DNA of 64,000 nt, taken from the NCBI GenBank assembly GCA_028583415.1, contig CM053273.1:90246676-90310675 (forward strand), in the 5' to 3' direction. The position numbers and the translations under genes were made by a program. The notes beneath the pieces are model-generated. The model had not been told where the DNA came from. It did not search any database and saw nothing but the letters and a program-made list of their open reading frames with translations. Shown in pieces: positions 1 through 11,765 of this stretch; the stretch's first letter is position 1, and every line of letters begins with the position of its first letter. The stretch is from Protea cynaroides (lineage: Eukaryota > Streptophyta > Magnoliopsida > Proteales > Proteaceae).

Positions 1-709
1 GATCAGCCACGGCCATAATTGATTCAAATCGACCGATCCGATATGATTTTTAAACCATGGTTATTGATATATCATTCTCATACACTTAGTTCGTTGGCGT
101 TCCTAGATCAAATCTATGGATGTTATTGGGTCATTCAGTCTTTTATACTGAAGCCTCAATTATTAAGGATGTAAATGGATCAAATTCGGATTAGATTAAA
201 ATCGGATACACCACTATACGAATCCGAATCCGAATCCATCTACCAACTACCTTATCCGAATCCGATGCGAAATCTAACGGATGTATAAAACAAAATTCGA
301 ATTCAAAATTTAATCGGATAACTGGTTAAAATTCGATTCAAATATGGAAATTGGAATTAAATCACAAATTGTATGGAAAATGAAAGAAAACCTTAGTTTA
401 AAACAAATATATAACCTTAGTTCATCCATATTAGGACTGCTAATCCCTTATCACCTCCAAAAGTCGAAGTCGAGAGCAAAAATTGCAGATTCAACTCTTC
501 TTCTTCCCTTAATCCCCTTTTCTTAAGGAGGCTACTACCCTCGAAGTAGCAAACACGATCCAAACCCACAACAAATTTGTACTAGTTTCCTTTTTGCTTT
601 GTCAATTGCAACAGACCATCGGAACGGGAGTCACATTGCAACGAAGAACCGTTGAACATGGGAGTGCCGCCGCTGCTGCATCACCGGCATTTCAGACACT
701 AGAGAGAGA
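1..709. repeat. Diverged partial copy of the 41.74-42.19 kb segment
   Basis: Bases 1-38 match 41742-41779, and about 436-709 match 41916-42190 closely, including the stretch with CGGAACGGGAGTCACATTGC. The piece between them (39-435) is unrelated in the two copies, AT-rich, and shows no convincing gene. The match resumes at 1084, where sequence starting CTATGCAAGACAATGG pairs with 44707 onward. Small ORFs here lack family motifs and are not called as genes. Confidence 0.75.
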
Positions 710-851
710 ACGAAATAAGAGGAAGGAAGAGCTCCAATGGTAACCCATTTTTAATGTCTCGTACAAAAACATAACAAGTTTACCGGATTCAAATCGGTGC
801 GACAAGACAACATAATAGAGGTTGTCAGATCTTACAATATAGGAAAACATC

Positions 852-955
852 AAAAGATAGGATTCTTCTTGTTTGTGAGCAATGTCAAACCCTATATGTC
901 AAGTTGTCTTTCCAATCTCTTCAATCATTCTCCTATTCTGGTTCAAGGAAAATCT
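852..955 (+). repeat. Direct repeat, left copy (partner 2673-2775)
   Basis: About 100 bases around GATTCTTCTTG...CCAATCTCTTCAATCATTCT occur here and again at 2673-2775 in the same orientation, with scattered substitutions. The LINE remnant lies between them. The copies are much too long to be a LINE target duplication, so they more likely reflect an older local duplication. No function is assigned. Confidence 0.7.
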
Positions 956-1236
956 ATATTTTTTAGGTTTGAAAAACATCCTCTTACATTATTTTTCTTA
1001 TTAAATTGTCATAGGGCTTATCGAAAGCTATTTCTGAAATTTTTCCAAGTGTCAACCAAAGGATTTGTTGTAGGCACCTTTACAACAACTATGCAAGACA
1101 ATGGCAACCCTTGACAATAATTTAATGATGGGTCACTTTCAATTTTTTTTGAAAAGTCCATTTTACCCTTAACTTTTTTTTTTTTTTTTTTTTTTTTTTT
1201 GTGAAGAGGATTTCTATAAAAATGTTTTGAGTAAAT

Positions 1237-2262
1237 ATGATGATTGATGATATTATTAAAGATATGTATAAGTTATAATGTATGTAATGACTAGTTTAAG
1301 AATTATGGGGGATAGGGTAGTGAAATTCCAATAACAATTGGATTACATCTTGGTTCAGCTCTATGCCCGTATTTGTTTGTGTTAATCATGGCTAAGCAGA
1401 CTAAAGACATTTAAGATTAGGACCATTGGTGTGTTTGCTTTTGTATGGATGATATTGTTTTGGTGGAAGAAACAAAGATGGTATAGATGTAAAGTTGGAT
1501 TTTGTATAGATGTAAAGTTGGATTTTGTGGAGACCAACTTTGGAAATCAAAAGGTTTTAAGATAAGTAGAACAAAAATAGAATATTTGATGTGTTACTTT
1601 AGTAACAATAGGACTGAGGGTGGGGTGGTGAAAGTTGTTGATAGGGAGTTACCACAAAGTGATAACTTTAGGTACTTAGGTTCAATCATGAATAAAAGAA
1701 GAAAAAATAGAAGAAGATATTGTACAAAGAATGAGAATAGGGTGGATAAAATGGAGGGGGAGTGCCCAGAGTGTTGACTATTGTGTGATCGACGTATCCC
1801 TCTAATACTCAAAAGGGAAATTTTATAGAAACAGTTATACGACAACCAATGACATATGGGGCTAAATGTCGGTAGTAAAGAAAAATTTAGACAAAATTAG
1901 TGTGGCTGAAATGAGAAATTTGAGGTGGATGAGTGGTAAAACTAAAAAATAAATAAATAAATGATCAAATTAGAAGAAACTTAAGAGTTGCCCTAATTCA
2001 TGATAAGTTGTGACAAACTTCGTTGAGATGGCATGTACTTGTGCAATGGAGGCATTTGAATTCTCCAATACAAAAAAAATAATTCATATCAAATTAAAGA
2101 AACTAAAAGAGCTAGAGTTAGGCCTAAAATGACCATGGTTGAGCAGCGAGGAAAGACGTGTAGTTTTTGTATTGGAATCTTGTATGGCTTTAAACGGAGT
2201 TGATTGGAGAAATTGGAACCCTATAGCCGTCGACCCCATTTAGTTGGGATAAACTGAGTTGA
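1237..2262 (+). pseudogene. LINE (L1-type) ORF2 remnant: reverse transcriptase C-terminal half and 3' end
   Basis: Conceptual translation across frames follows the C-terminal half of plant LINE reverse transcriptases. It opens with a DIIKDMY-like segment near 1240, then FPITIGLHLGSALCPYLFVL (about 1323-1383) and a degenerate catalytic box, FCMDDIVL (about 1438-1462). KGFKISRTKIEYL and FRYLGSIM follow within the 91-residue open stretch 1502-1777. The later AEMRNLRWMSGKT and terminal PHLVGI-type segments lie in other frames. The end at about 2260 (CCCATTTAGTTGGGATAA followed by GTTGA repeats) is typical of plant LINE 3' ends. Stops and frameshifts are frequent. A 23-base tandem duplication near 1479-1524 is absent from the related copy at 45.1 kb, and a long T-run (about 1170-1200) precedes the remnant. 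Confidence 0.8.
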
Positions 2263-2672
2263 GTTGAGTTGCCATTGTTGATTTTGAATAAAGAATATTT
2301 ACACGTAAAAGGGAGGGTATTGAGTCCCATTTGACTTACGCTGTGCATATGCAAGAAGACAATGCATATTCATTTGTGCTTTATAGAATTGTTTATGTAG
2401 TATCTTACACCATTTGTGGGTGTTTGGCATAATTTGTGACCCTATTTTTTATTTAAAATAAAATAAAATAAATTAGAATTTTCAAAATAAATCAGGAGTT
2501 GATTATGCATGCATTATGGTCATAAATGCATTACTGGCTATTTGTGCACTCATCATTGATAAGCATGTGCTCAGACGGACAAAAAAACGAAGGGTAAGAA
2601 AGTAATTTCGTCTATTTTAATAAAATCTTCTTCCAAACGCCCTGCAAACCTATTGCGAGTCCTTCTCTTTCG

Positions 2673-2775
2673 CAAAGATACGATTCTTCTTGCTTGCGAG
2701 CAATCTCAAACCCTATTAGTCAAGTTATCTTTCCAATCTCTTCAATCATTCTTCTATTTTGGTTCGAGAAAATCT
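2673..2775 (+). repeat. Direct repeat, right copy (partner 852-955)
   Basis: Same-orientation partner of 852-955. The following stretch to about 2905 (CCACCGTTCACATGGTCCTGTAAGT) could be a transcribed leader ending at a splice donor, but nothing identifies a gene. In 2263-2672 and 2776-3185 only AT-rich non-coding sequence is visible. Confidence 0.65.
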
Positions 2776-3185
2776 CTGTTGTGTAGCGATTTTGTCTGCT
2801 GTGACTCTTTTATTCCAGTTTAGGTATCACTTTTAGAGCTCCCTCGCCTCACTGTTGTTCCTTTTCTTGTGGCTTGCCACCGTTCACATGGTCCTGTAAG
2901 TTACTCTTTTTACTTCTCTTATGTCTAAAATTAAAAAATTAATCTGTTTGAAAGATTTCAGTTCAAACTAAACTTAAATTCGTAAGGCAAAACATTTGGA
3001 ATAATCATTAACAAATGATTCAATTATGGTCTTCACAGCATTAAGCTTCGTTGGATGGTGAAATGCAAGATGATGATGACGGGATTGTGAATAAGGATAG
3101 TCTCTTGGAACACCATGATTTGTAGGTGTTTGGGAAACGATTTTCCTTGGAAATTAAAGCATTGGATTTTTTTTTTCCCCTCAAA

Positions 3186-3423
3186 AATGCCATCTTCTTG
3201 CTTGGAACCAGATGAAACCTCCATTAGGAGTTTGCTCACAGCTGGGCGAACTTGAGGATAGGTTGGGATTGCATTGCCATGTGATAAAAACATGGATTTT
3301 TGTCGCTTGTTCCTCTTGGGACTGCTATTCTGAGAATGTATGCTGAGTTTGGCGATGTCGGCTCAGTCAAGATTTTGTTTTCCTACTTCCATGAGAGAGA
3401 TCTTATTGCCTGGAGAAGATAAA
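3186..3423 (+). pseudogene. Pentatricopeptide-repeat (PPR) protein fragment
   Basis: Two adjacent segments read like a plant PPR protein. The first (about 3190-3285) gives LEPDETSIRSLL followed, after a frame change, by LGLHCHVIK. The second (3309-3423) gives LGTAILRMYAEFGDVGSVK and LFSYFHERDLIAW and then a stop. The pattern MYAxxGDxxSA...F...ERDxxxW is the PPR helix pair of PLS-type organelle RNA-binding proteins. Only about two repeats remain, with a frameshift between them and no start codon, so this is a gene fragment, possibly carried here by a transposon. The class assignment rests on motif resemblance alone. Confidence 0.6.
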
Positions 3424-5651
3424 GATGAGGCAGATTTTGATCCTATATTTTGCTCTTCACTATCCAATAACATAACTAGTAAGGAAAACTGACGGTTCTA
3501 TTTAATGCTCTTAGGTTTGCTGATTCTTCCTTTACATAAAAATCTCAAAACTCTATGTTACATTGTCGTTGATCTCCTTTGTTCTTCTCCCTTTTTTCAT
3601 TTATGCCCCCTTCCCTTTCTCTCTTTTAGCTTCCTTTTTTTCTGCAACTTGCGGTACTTGCAGCCCGTAGAGTTTGAGTTCCAGATTACCCAAATCCAAA
3701 CCTTTGGGTCTGAAATTTTGTAGCGTGAATCACAATCCCAAGGCCGAAGCTATCTGGACGGTTAAGGATCAAACCAATCTCTCGGTTGTAAAATTTGAGT
3801 TTCTGAAGTCAAATCTGGTTACGTATACCACCAGATTCAATTTCAGACCTCAAACTCTTTCAGTACAGAAAATTTTATTCTCTCGTTTTTGTGTTCCTGC
3901 ATGCTAAAAATCTCTACTAACCAAACCCAGCACATCACTACATAGCTTCTTCTATTCTGTAAGATTGATGGCAAGGCTCTGTTTTATTGGTTTCAGAACC
4001 ATAGACCTGAGAACGATAGAAACACTGAACCATTGGAACCCGCAGCTGCTGGGAACAACGGTAACAAGGAAGTGGGGGCGGAGAGAGGGGGAATAAAGTC
4101 CTACCCTAGTTAAACTTATTCTGATTCAGGTACTTCAAATATAATATCTAAAACGTTAGGTAACTTAGTTACAGTTTCTTGAAACGTTAGATACCTAGAC
4201 TGTAATTTATCCTATTCATTTTTACAATCGTGTGAAATGTTTTTTTTAGTGAACGTATTTGGGCTATATTGCAAATTATGTTCAATCTTGAAGCTTTCTT
4301 TGTATGGCTTTTGTAAAATATTCAGTCTTGAAGCTTTCTTTGTATGGCTTTTGTATCTTTTTTTACTTTCTGTTTAGTTTAATTTTACTCATCCATATTT
4401 TGTGAACACAATCTAAACAGGCCCTAACTGAACCTATTCTGTTAGTAAGCAACCAGAAGAAAAATAACAAATTCACATCCTAAACCCGCTGAGAAGATGA
4501 ACAGCAAAAGGATCATAAACATAACCTGACCAAAACCAAAAATGAAAGAAACAGAATATACACAAAAAAAATAAATAAATAAAAAGAAAAAGAAAAAAAG
4601 AAGAAGGATCCACGTCTGAATCTATTGGGAAGAACAAGAGAGAAAAAAAAAATGGAATCTGGCTCTAATCCAAACTGCTAAGAATAATATAGAAGAAAAT
4701 TAGATGTGAAGCCCCTCCCAGCTCCCACTTAACGTCTAACTTGTTGGATAGAGAGGAAGAAAAACGCACCGGAAAAAGTGAGGCAAGTAAAATGAAATAA
4801 GAAAACAAAACTCAGCCCATTGCTGTTCCTGTTAGAAAATGAAGCAACAATCAAGTAACTTCCTCGTATCTGAAGACCAAACTTTAACCGAAAGCTAAGC
4901 TCAGGAAATAGAAGATAAACTTCATCATCTCCATCAAATTCTGATCAGACAGAAGAAGACATGAGAATAGCAATGATGTCTCAACCCAATCTAAGCTATC
5001 CCTGAGAAAGAAAAATCAGCAAGAGATAATAACAACCATAACCCCCAACCAGCTCCAACCGAACCTATACGTATGAATGAAAACTAAATCATAGCCTCTC
5101 TATAGGACGATATTAGACTGCTGAACTTACACACACAGAAAAGGAACATAAACTAAACATGAGAAAGCTATTTCCAAAGAAGCAACAACAAATGAAAAAG
5201 ACAAAACAAACTAGAAGAAAGTAAAGAAATAAAACAGACCCCTATAACAGCCATGCTTATCCCCACTGGGAAACAGCAAGAAGGACCATAACATATACTC
5301 TGATCGAATCCATCTTACAAGGAAAAAAAACAAAAACAGAGCACAAGATCCTGAATATCAACCAGAGGACACGGAATCAAGTAAGAGAAAAAAAAAAAGA
5401 AAAGAAAAGAAAGTCAAAACCCAATCAATCCCATTTGAAGACTGAATGCTCTTTTGCTTATATACACACTTTTTTGCAAAACAAAGCATCCAAAACCCAT
5501 ATCCATCGAGATCCATCCCAAGGATGGTAAAATAAAATGAAAGAAATGTGAGAAGGGAGGAGGAAGAAACAAATATTATATGAGTTCGTGAGACACTCAG
5601 CATGCGGTCAGTGGATCAACATTAGGCAAATATCAAAAAATCTAATTGCAG
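3424..5651. other. Non-coding stretch with no recognised gene
   Basis: 2.2 kb of A-rich sequence (4440-5650 especially) with pyrimidine-rich patches at 3560-3660. A 40-base tandem duplication around TTGAAGCTTTCTTTGTATGG occupies about 4283-4353. An open frame at 3674-3907 has no motif I recognise. If the candidate exon at 5652 is real, much of this could be intron or leader of that gene. Confidence 0.5.
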
Positions 5652-6419
5652 CACCAATATGGGAATCAGAAGAGAGGAGGGAAATGAGAAGCAAAAATTG
5701 CAGGCAATTGATGCTGCAATTGATGCTGTCATCACAAGTATGGACAAATATAATTTAGAGAGGAAGGAGGGGGATTTACTTGTGACTGGTATTTCCTTCT
5801 TCTTCTTGCTCCTCTTCCTCTTTCTCTTGGCTCCAGCCCCCATCGAAATCCACTCTCTCCTCCATCTGTCTCTCGGTTCTCTCAGTTTATCTGGCCGAGA
5901 CACCTGGCCAATATCCTCTCTATTCTCCCCTTGTCGTTTTTCTCTTTATCTTTCTTCTTTCTCTCTCTCTCTCCATATGAATGAGATCCCCTTTACCTGT
6001 GGTTGTCGCCCCCTCTCTCTTCTTCTTTTACTCTTCTTTCAGTTCTTTCTCTCTCACTATTCTCTCCCAGGGATAGCAGCTGCCTCCCCTCTTCACTTTC
6101 CCCGAAAATGAGGTCCCCCTCTCCTCTAGGGTTTAGATTAACTAAATACCTTAATTACCTAGGTGCCTCCCTATTAAACCTTATGACCTAAAACCCCACT
6201 TAGCCTAAACCCATTAAGCCTCTTAGCCTATTGGCCTTAATACCCACTAACACCTAAGCTAAACCCATTAAAATAACAACCTAAAAATCCACTAACCTAA
6301 GACCAACATTATAACATAAAAAGAAGACTAAACCTATCTAAAAAAATCCCTAGTTAACCAAACCTACCAAAAAAAATCCATAAACTAGGGCCGGCACAAC
6401 AAAACATTTTTTTGTAATT

Positions 6420-6493
<74 letters not shown>

Positions 6494-6731
6494 CATAATG
6501 ATTTTCTTTCCCCCTTTTTTTTTCAAAAACACTTAAATGACCAAAGATGTGGGGAAATTCAAACATGATAAAAAAAATAAAAAAATGACAAAAATGCCCT
6601 TAATAGGAAAGGGGCCAAAAATAGGGTCTTGCACGGTACTCGAAAGACTTTTAGAACAACCTATTATTAATGTTTAAGTGTTTTTCATGCCTATTACAGG
6701 CGTGGAAAGGATGTTTCCGGGAAGTAGCTGA
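5652..6731 (+). CDS. Possible last two exons of an unrecognised plant gene
   Basis: An acceptor-like TCTAATTGCAG precedes 5652. The frame then runs through NEKQKLQAIDAAIDAV and NLERKEGDLL to a donor-like ACTG|GTATTT at 5788/5789. A second acceptor, TTTTTCATGCCTATTACAG, ends at 6699. Joining 5652-5788 to 6700-6731 keeps the reading frame and ends in VERMFPGSS and a TGA. The 911-base intron would contain the CT-rich tract near 5900-6100 and the TA microsatellite. The exon segment is charged and helix-prone, with a small internal repeat (AIDA-AIDA). No family is recognised and no upstream exon was found. The alternative is chance splice-like sequence. Support is inference from splice signals and frame conservation only. 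Confidence 0.35.
6424..6491. repeat. (TA)n microsatellite
   Basis: About 34 uninterrupted TA dinucleotides. The isoleucine-tyrosine ORFs on the minus strand are translations of this repeat and are not genes. Confidence 0.98.
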
Positions 6732-7324
6732 ATCTCCCCGAACTTTCAGCATTGGCTTTTCAATCACGGGTTGGAAGCTCTTCCTTCTTTCAAGACCAAA
6801 GAAAACCATGATATGATATGTCAAATTAAAAAATTAGGTATCTTACAAAATGTCTTATGTATCATGAGTGCTTGAATGTAATCTTGCCAAGGTGGAATTT
6901 CATTAATTGAGTTTTGGCTCATTAAAGTTGTTGTAAATGTTTTCAGATGATGACAGTGAAAGTAGGGAGGATGTAGAATGCAAGTGAAAATCCAAGTGGG
7001 TGTTTAATACTCCTTGGCAAAGCTGATTATATTTTTGTTTATATTCTGATTTTTTGTTATCTTTAGACAATGTATTTAATGTAAGCATCAGGTTTTTGAG
7101 TTGTAATGCCCACACCTTTTTGTAAAGTTATGGTGAAAACTCTTGTTTATTTTGTAAAGATCTTTTTGCCACTAGTTCTATATCTTATTATGGTTAAAGT
7201 CTTCCGTTGTTTTGGAGTTATTGATGGCATGATATATATGGCAGATTTAAAAAAAAAAAATGAGAAATTTATACAGGTTTTTTTTTCCTATGATTTTGTT
7301 GGTCTATGTAGACCCGACCATTAA
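6732..7324. other. Possible 3' untranslated region, then flank of the copia fragment
   Basis: T-rich sequence with TTGTAAAT and TTGTAATG signals. It could be the 3' untranslated region of the candidate gene at 5652-6731. It ends in an A-run (7248-7259) just before copia-like coding sequence begins. No ORF of note. Confidence 0.3.
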
Positions 7325-7325
7325 T

Positions 7326-7910
7326 CCTGACCCGGTCCCGAGGGGTGGCTCCCACATTGTCGAGACTGGCTTAACACTGTTATACAATACCAAAGTCTCA
7401 CTCAAATATTGGGACGATGCTTTCACCTTTGCAGTGTTTTTTATTAATATGATGCCCACAACAAACCCCTCTCCATGGGAACTGCTATTCAAGACCAAGC
7501 CAGACAACAACATTTTGAAGGTTTTTGGTTGCTCCTACTATCCTCTCATGAGTCCTTACAATCACCCTAAATTTGAACTGCGTTCTCTTTTGTATATATT
7601 TCTTGGTTATAGCCCAAAGCACAAGGCTATAAAGTGCTTCCATACTCCTACAGGTAGACTATACATTTCAAGAAATGTAAAATTTGATGAGCATGTATTT
7701 CCTTTTGAGCAGGCCGATTCCATTACATCATCTCCTCAGGTTTGGCAAATTTCAAAACCCACAAATGAAATACCACTGGTTCCACTTCATGCTTCATCAT
7801 CAACTCTGGCCGCACCTACCTCTATTACTCTTGCAGAATCATGCCCTTTGCCTGGTTCTAGAGACACCGATCTTGCTGCCCCTCAAATTGAAATTGGTTT
7901 GGGGACATGA
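7326..7910 (+). pseudogene. Copia polyprotein remnant: integrase C-terminal region and linker
   Basis: An open frame carries HIVETGLTLL, then YWDDAFTFAVFFINMMPT, KVFGCSYYPL and LRSLLYIFLGYSPKHKAIKC, followed by GRLYISRNVKFDEHVFPF. This is the conserved tail of copia integrases, just before the serine/proline-rich linker to reverse transcriptase. The catalytic DDE core upstream is absent, so the product could not integrate DNA. The frame ends at 7910 and the next conserved segment starts near 8100 after stops. The apparent start at 7260 is not a real translation start. Confidence 0.75.
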
Positions 7911-8097
7911 TGTGGCTCCATCACCAACACCCCAACCAACTGGTCTTACAGTCGTTATAAGGAAAAGCAATCGATTTTGGAAGCAAAAAGCATTTCACCA
8001 TCATAATCTGTTCGTTACCACAAAACATCCCTTAGCTCCACCAACATGTGCACATGTAGAACTTACATGCTTCATAGAGGCAAACCAACCCAGCTAA

Positions 8098-9519
8098 TGG
8101 TGTGATGCAATGATGGAAGAATTCAATGAATTAATACAAAATGTAACCTGGAGCTTAGTTGACCTGCCCTCTAACAAAAATGTTATTGGTTGTAAATGGG
8201 AATTTCTTCATCAAACAAAAACCTGATGGAACAATGAACCGATTTAAAGCTCGATTGGTAGAAAAATGACACGATCAAACTGAAGGGCTCGATTATAGAA
8301 AACATTTAGCCCCATTGTAAAACCCGCTATAATTCGGGTTGTCTTCACAATAACCCTTTCTCATGGGTGGACAATCCAACAATTGGATATCCATAATGCT
8401 TTCCTTTATGGCCACTTAGAAGATGAGGTATACATGACTCAACCCCCTAGATTTTACAGATGACACTCAACTTACTAAAGTCTATAAACTGCATACAACC
8501 TTATATGGCCTTAAATAGGCTTCTAGAGCTTGGTATTCACGGTTCAATCAGAAGCTACAAATGATGGATTTTCGAAGTACACAGTCTGATAAATCACTCT
8601 TCTTGCATATGGTTAATGGTCATAGTACATTCATTCTTGTCGACGTAGATGACATAATCATTACAGGTAGTAATCCTACTGCCATTGCAAAGCTCGTCGC
8701 AGATCTGAACAACCTCATTAAATTATGGGATCTTGGGCCCTTACATTACTTCCTTGGAGTCGAAGCCACTCTCTCTTCAGCTAGATTGTTACTCAGGCAA
8801 CAAAAATATATTCTGAGATTTACTAACCCGGGCAATGATGGATGGGGCCAAGGGTGTTTCTACACCCCCAACAACTGGTGTACAACTTGTTCATGCAGGC
8901 ACACGTTTTCCCAAAATCAGCTATTATAGAAGTATTGTAGGTGCTCTACAATATGTGACCCTAACAAGACCGGAAATAGGATATGTTGTTAACGAAGTAT
9001 GCCAATACATGCATGCACCCATTGAGGATCATTGGATTGCTGTTAAGCGTATCCTACGCTATCTGAAACATACAACTTAGTTCGGTATACAACTTCGACA
9101 GGGATCCATTTTCACCATACAAGCTTACTCGGATGCTGACTGGGCTGACTGCCTAGATGATCATCGATCAACAAGTGGTTACTGTATTTACCTTGGCCCA
9201 AACCTCATTTCCTGGAGTTCAAAGAAGCAAGCAATAGTGGGGCGATTAAGTACGGAATTTGAGTATCGCGGTCTGGCTAATGCTACATCTGAACTCACAT
9301 TGCTACAACAACTACTTGGCCAATTGTAGGTTTGTCAGGTTCTGTTCTAGTTCTGGTGTAACAACTTTGGGGCTACATACTTATCTGCAAATCTGAGGTT
9401 TCATACTCGCACAAAACATGTTGCCTTAGATTTTCATTTCATCCGAGAAAATGTATGTGCAAAAGATCTTGAAGTCCACCTACTATCCACCAAGGACAAA
9501 ATTGCGGATATTTTAACAA
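8098..9519 (+). pseudogene. Copia reverse transcriptase and RNase H remnant
   Basis: Translation in several frames gives MMEEFNELIQN (about 8110), RFKARLV (about 8243), the catalytic-site relative VDVDDIIITGSN (about 8638-8675) and LWDLGPLHYFLGVE. SIVGALQYVTLTRPEIGYVV follows, then the RNase H box AYSDADWADCLDDHRSTSGY (about 9121-9183), and finally DKIADILT at 9495-9518. YVDD is replaced by DVDD. Frameshifts (for example near 8830) and stops (8226, 9078) break it. The MULE insertion at 9520 interrupts the coding sequence at DILT/KP. Confidence 0.8.
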
Positions 9520-11080
9520 GGGAAAATATCTACCACACCCCCTGTAGGTTATCGTAATCTCACCCACCCGTCATCGTTTGCAATAATATCCCTAAGACCC
9601 CCTACTTTTGAAAAGTTGTATCCATCAGACCCCCTCCTTTAAGATATGTCCCTCAATCGATGACATGTCACCTATTTAATTTAATAAATGACAAAACTAC
9701 CCTTCTCTTTTAATTTATAGAACTTAAAACCTTTTTCTTTTTTTCTTCTTCTTCGTCAACAGATTCTCATGAGTTGGATATGGCCAGAACCCGACTGCGA
9801 GCCGGAGAAGGAAATACCTTCGTTGCTCAAAACAAAGGAAGTGAAATTAGGAAGTGGTGAAGCAGGAAATTTGTCAAACACTCGAGAGAACTATCAGCAG
9901 AATTTTATAGATCTCAGGATCTCCAAACCTCTTTTCCTTCAGTTTTCGTCTACACCAGACAGCTCAGTCGGAGAGAATAAAAAAAAAAAAAGGATTTCAC
10001 TTTGGCCGTCTAAATAAAGATTGCAGAAGCAGAGATAGCAAAGGGGTTTGATTAAACCTCTTTTCCTTCTGTTTTAGTCTTGAGCAACAAAGCATTGCAA
10101 CTAAAGAGAATCAGATAAAAAAACAAAAGATTTCACGACCGGCCAAATGAAGATCACAGAAGCAGTTATATCAAAAGAGATTGATTGATTCTCGAGTGTG
10201 GGTTTCATCTCAATGAAATTTCTAGTGACCTCACCCATCCTCTTTTCTAGATCTCAAATCCTCACAGAGGTTGCTTGATCTTGCCAACGATTCTTGTTGT
10301 ATAACAATCTTATCTCTGTTTTGATAACATCTGATATCCACAAATGACAGGCTACTGCTTCTCTAGAATTGCTTGCAGCGTTCAGTACATATAAGTCCTA
10401 ATCATGAGAATCGATTGTCAGGGGTTTCCCCCTTTGCAAGCTCTACCAGTTCTCCCTTACTTCGCCATTTCACTCTTAATAAGACTGTGTTTTCCTCCCT
10501 CTATGAAACCCACAATTGATTCCATGAGATTTCTTTAAATAATCCCACTTCTTGTTGGACCAGTTCTGATGGATTCCATGAGATTTCTTTCAATAATCCC
10601 ACTTCTTGCGGTAGCAGTTTTTAAGGATCCAGTTTTGAGGCCTCTCAAGGCCTTAGCCGGTCTTGGGTGCTTGCTGGCAAGTGTAAGACAACGAATAAAG
10701 CAAGGAAGACAGCAGGGATCTTTTTAGTTCTTTTTCGCTGGAGATCAGAGGGATTATGGGATTAAAGAGAAACAGAAACAACTTTAATAGAGGAATGAAA
10801 CTAGAACCCACCTTCGGTGACGATCATTGGGTCTTTAGAGAAATCGTCCATGCGCTCCCATGGCTAGTCTGGCTCTGACACTTGGATTTTTTGGGCAATT
10901 TGGGGCTTGGCAAAGATAAGAAAATATAAAAATGAAATTGAAAAGTTTTGAGAGTAAAAAAGTCTTTTTAGCATCTAAACAAAGTTTGGGTGTCTTTAGG
11001 GGGTGTTAGGGATATTATTGCAAACGATGGCGGGTGGGTGAGATTAGAATAACCTACGAGGGTGTGACAAATATTTTCCC
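9520..11080. mobile_element. Non-autonomous Mutator-like element (MULE), 1561 bp
   Basis: The ends are long inverted repeats. GGGAAAATATCTACCAC at 9520 mirrors the right end, ...ATATTTTCCC (ending 11080), and the match extends about 90 bases inward with a few gaps. The element is flanked by a perfect 9-bp direct repeat, TTTTAACAA, at 9511-9519 and 11081-11089. Long inverted repeats beginning with G plus a 9-bp duplication are the Mutator signature. Removing the element and one copy of the duplication rejoins the copia RNase H frame. No transposase is present. The 82-residue ORF at 9769-10017 has no recognised domain. Internal repeats occur at about 9926-10045/10053-10170 and 10523-10555/10573-10605. 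Confidence 0.92.
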
Positions 11081-11168
11081 TTTTAACAAAGCCATTAGCT
11101 ACACAATGGTTCGCCACTTTTCCAAACAATCAAACTGTGCAACTATCCCCAGTATGCTTGAGGGGGAA
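11081..11168 (+). pseudogene. Copia RNase H tail and polypurine tract
   Basis: After the MULE, the copia frame resumes with the remainder of the conserved ILTKPL-type motif and ends SMLEGE just before the polypurine tract TTGAGGGGGAA. The 3' LTR starts at once. This confirms that the MULE landed in an already inserted copia element. Confidence 0.75.
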
Positions 11169-11440
11169 TGATAAGATATTGATACAATCAGGATATACAA
11201 GGAGATAGGGTAAGATCCAACCAAGATATACAAGGAGATAAAATAAGATTCGATGAGATAAAATAAGATCCAGCCAAGATATATAGCATTCCTGAAATAG
11301 GATAACTCAACAACCCAATACGTTATAGTTTTAGAATATTTTTTAATCTATTTACAACACATGTATATCCAATCTTCGTATCCATTGATTCTCTCCTTGA
11401 TATCATGGAGAGATATTCTCATGTATATCTCAAATCAGTC

Positions 11441-11448
11441 TATAAATA
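11441..11448 (+). promoter_or_regulatory. TATA box, copy 1 of the copia LTR duplication
   Basis: TATAAATA preceded by a CT/GA-rich segment, at the same relative place as the second copy. Confidence 0.5.
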
Positions 11449-11757
11449 CAAACGCTCTGCATTCAAAAATTATATCAGAGAAAAACTTCTCAAATCAAAA
11501 CCTTTTCACTTCTTTATTCTGAGCCTATAGCGTAAGATCCAACCAAGATATACAAGCAGATTAGATAAGATCCGAGGAGATATGATAAGATCCAGCCACG
11601 ATAGCATTCCTGAAATAGGATAACTCAACAACCCAATACGTTACAGTTTTGAAATATTTTTTAATCTATTTACAACACATGTATATCAAACTTTGTATCC
11701 CTTTATTCTCTCCCTGATATCATGGAGAGATACTCTCATGTATATCTCAAATTAGTC

Positions 11758-11765
11758 TATAAATA
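11758..11765 (+). promoter_or_regulatory. TATA box, copy 2 of the copia LTR duplication
   Basis: TATAAATA lies 110 bases upstream of the nsLTP ATG at 11875. On position alone it could once have driven that gene. Confidence 0.45.

Noticed and set aside
3674..3907. ORF of 77 residues after an AG acceptor-like site
   Set aside because: There is no recognised motif, start context or partner exon. It is left as unassigned sequence.
5659..6111. A 150-residue continuous ORF
   Set aside because: Only the first part (to about 5788) looks protein-like. The rest is a translated CT-rich tract, better explained as intron.
6350..6566. Minus-strand ORFs rich in isoleucine/tyrosine
   Set aside because: They are translations of the (TA)n microsatellite.
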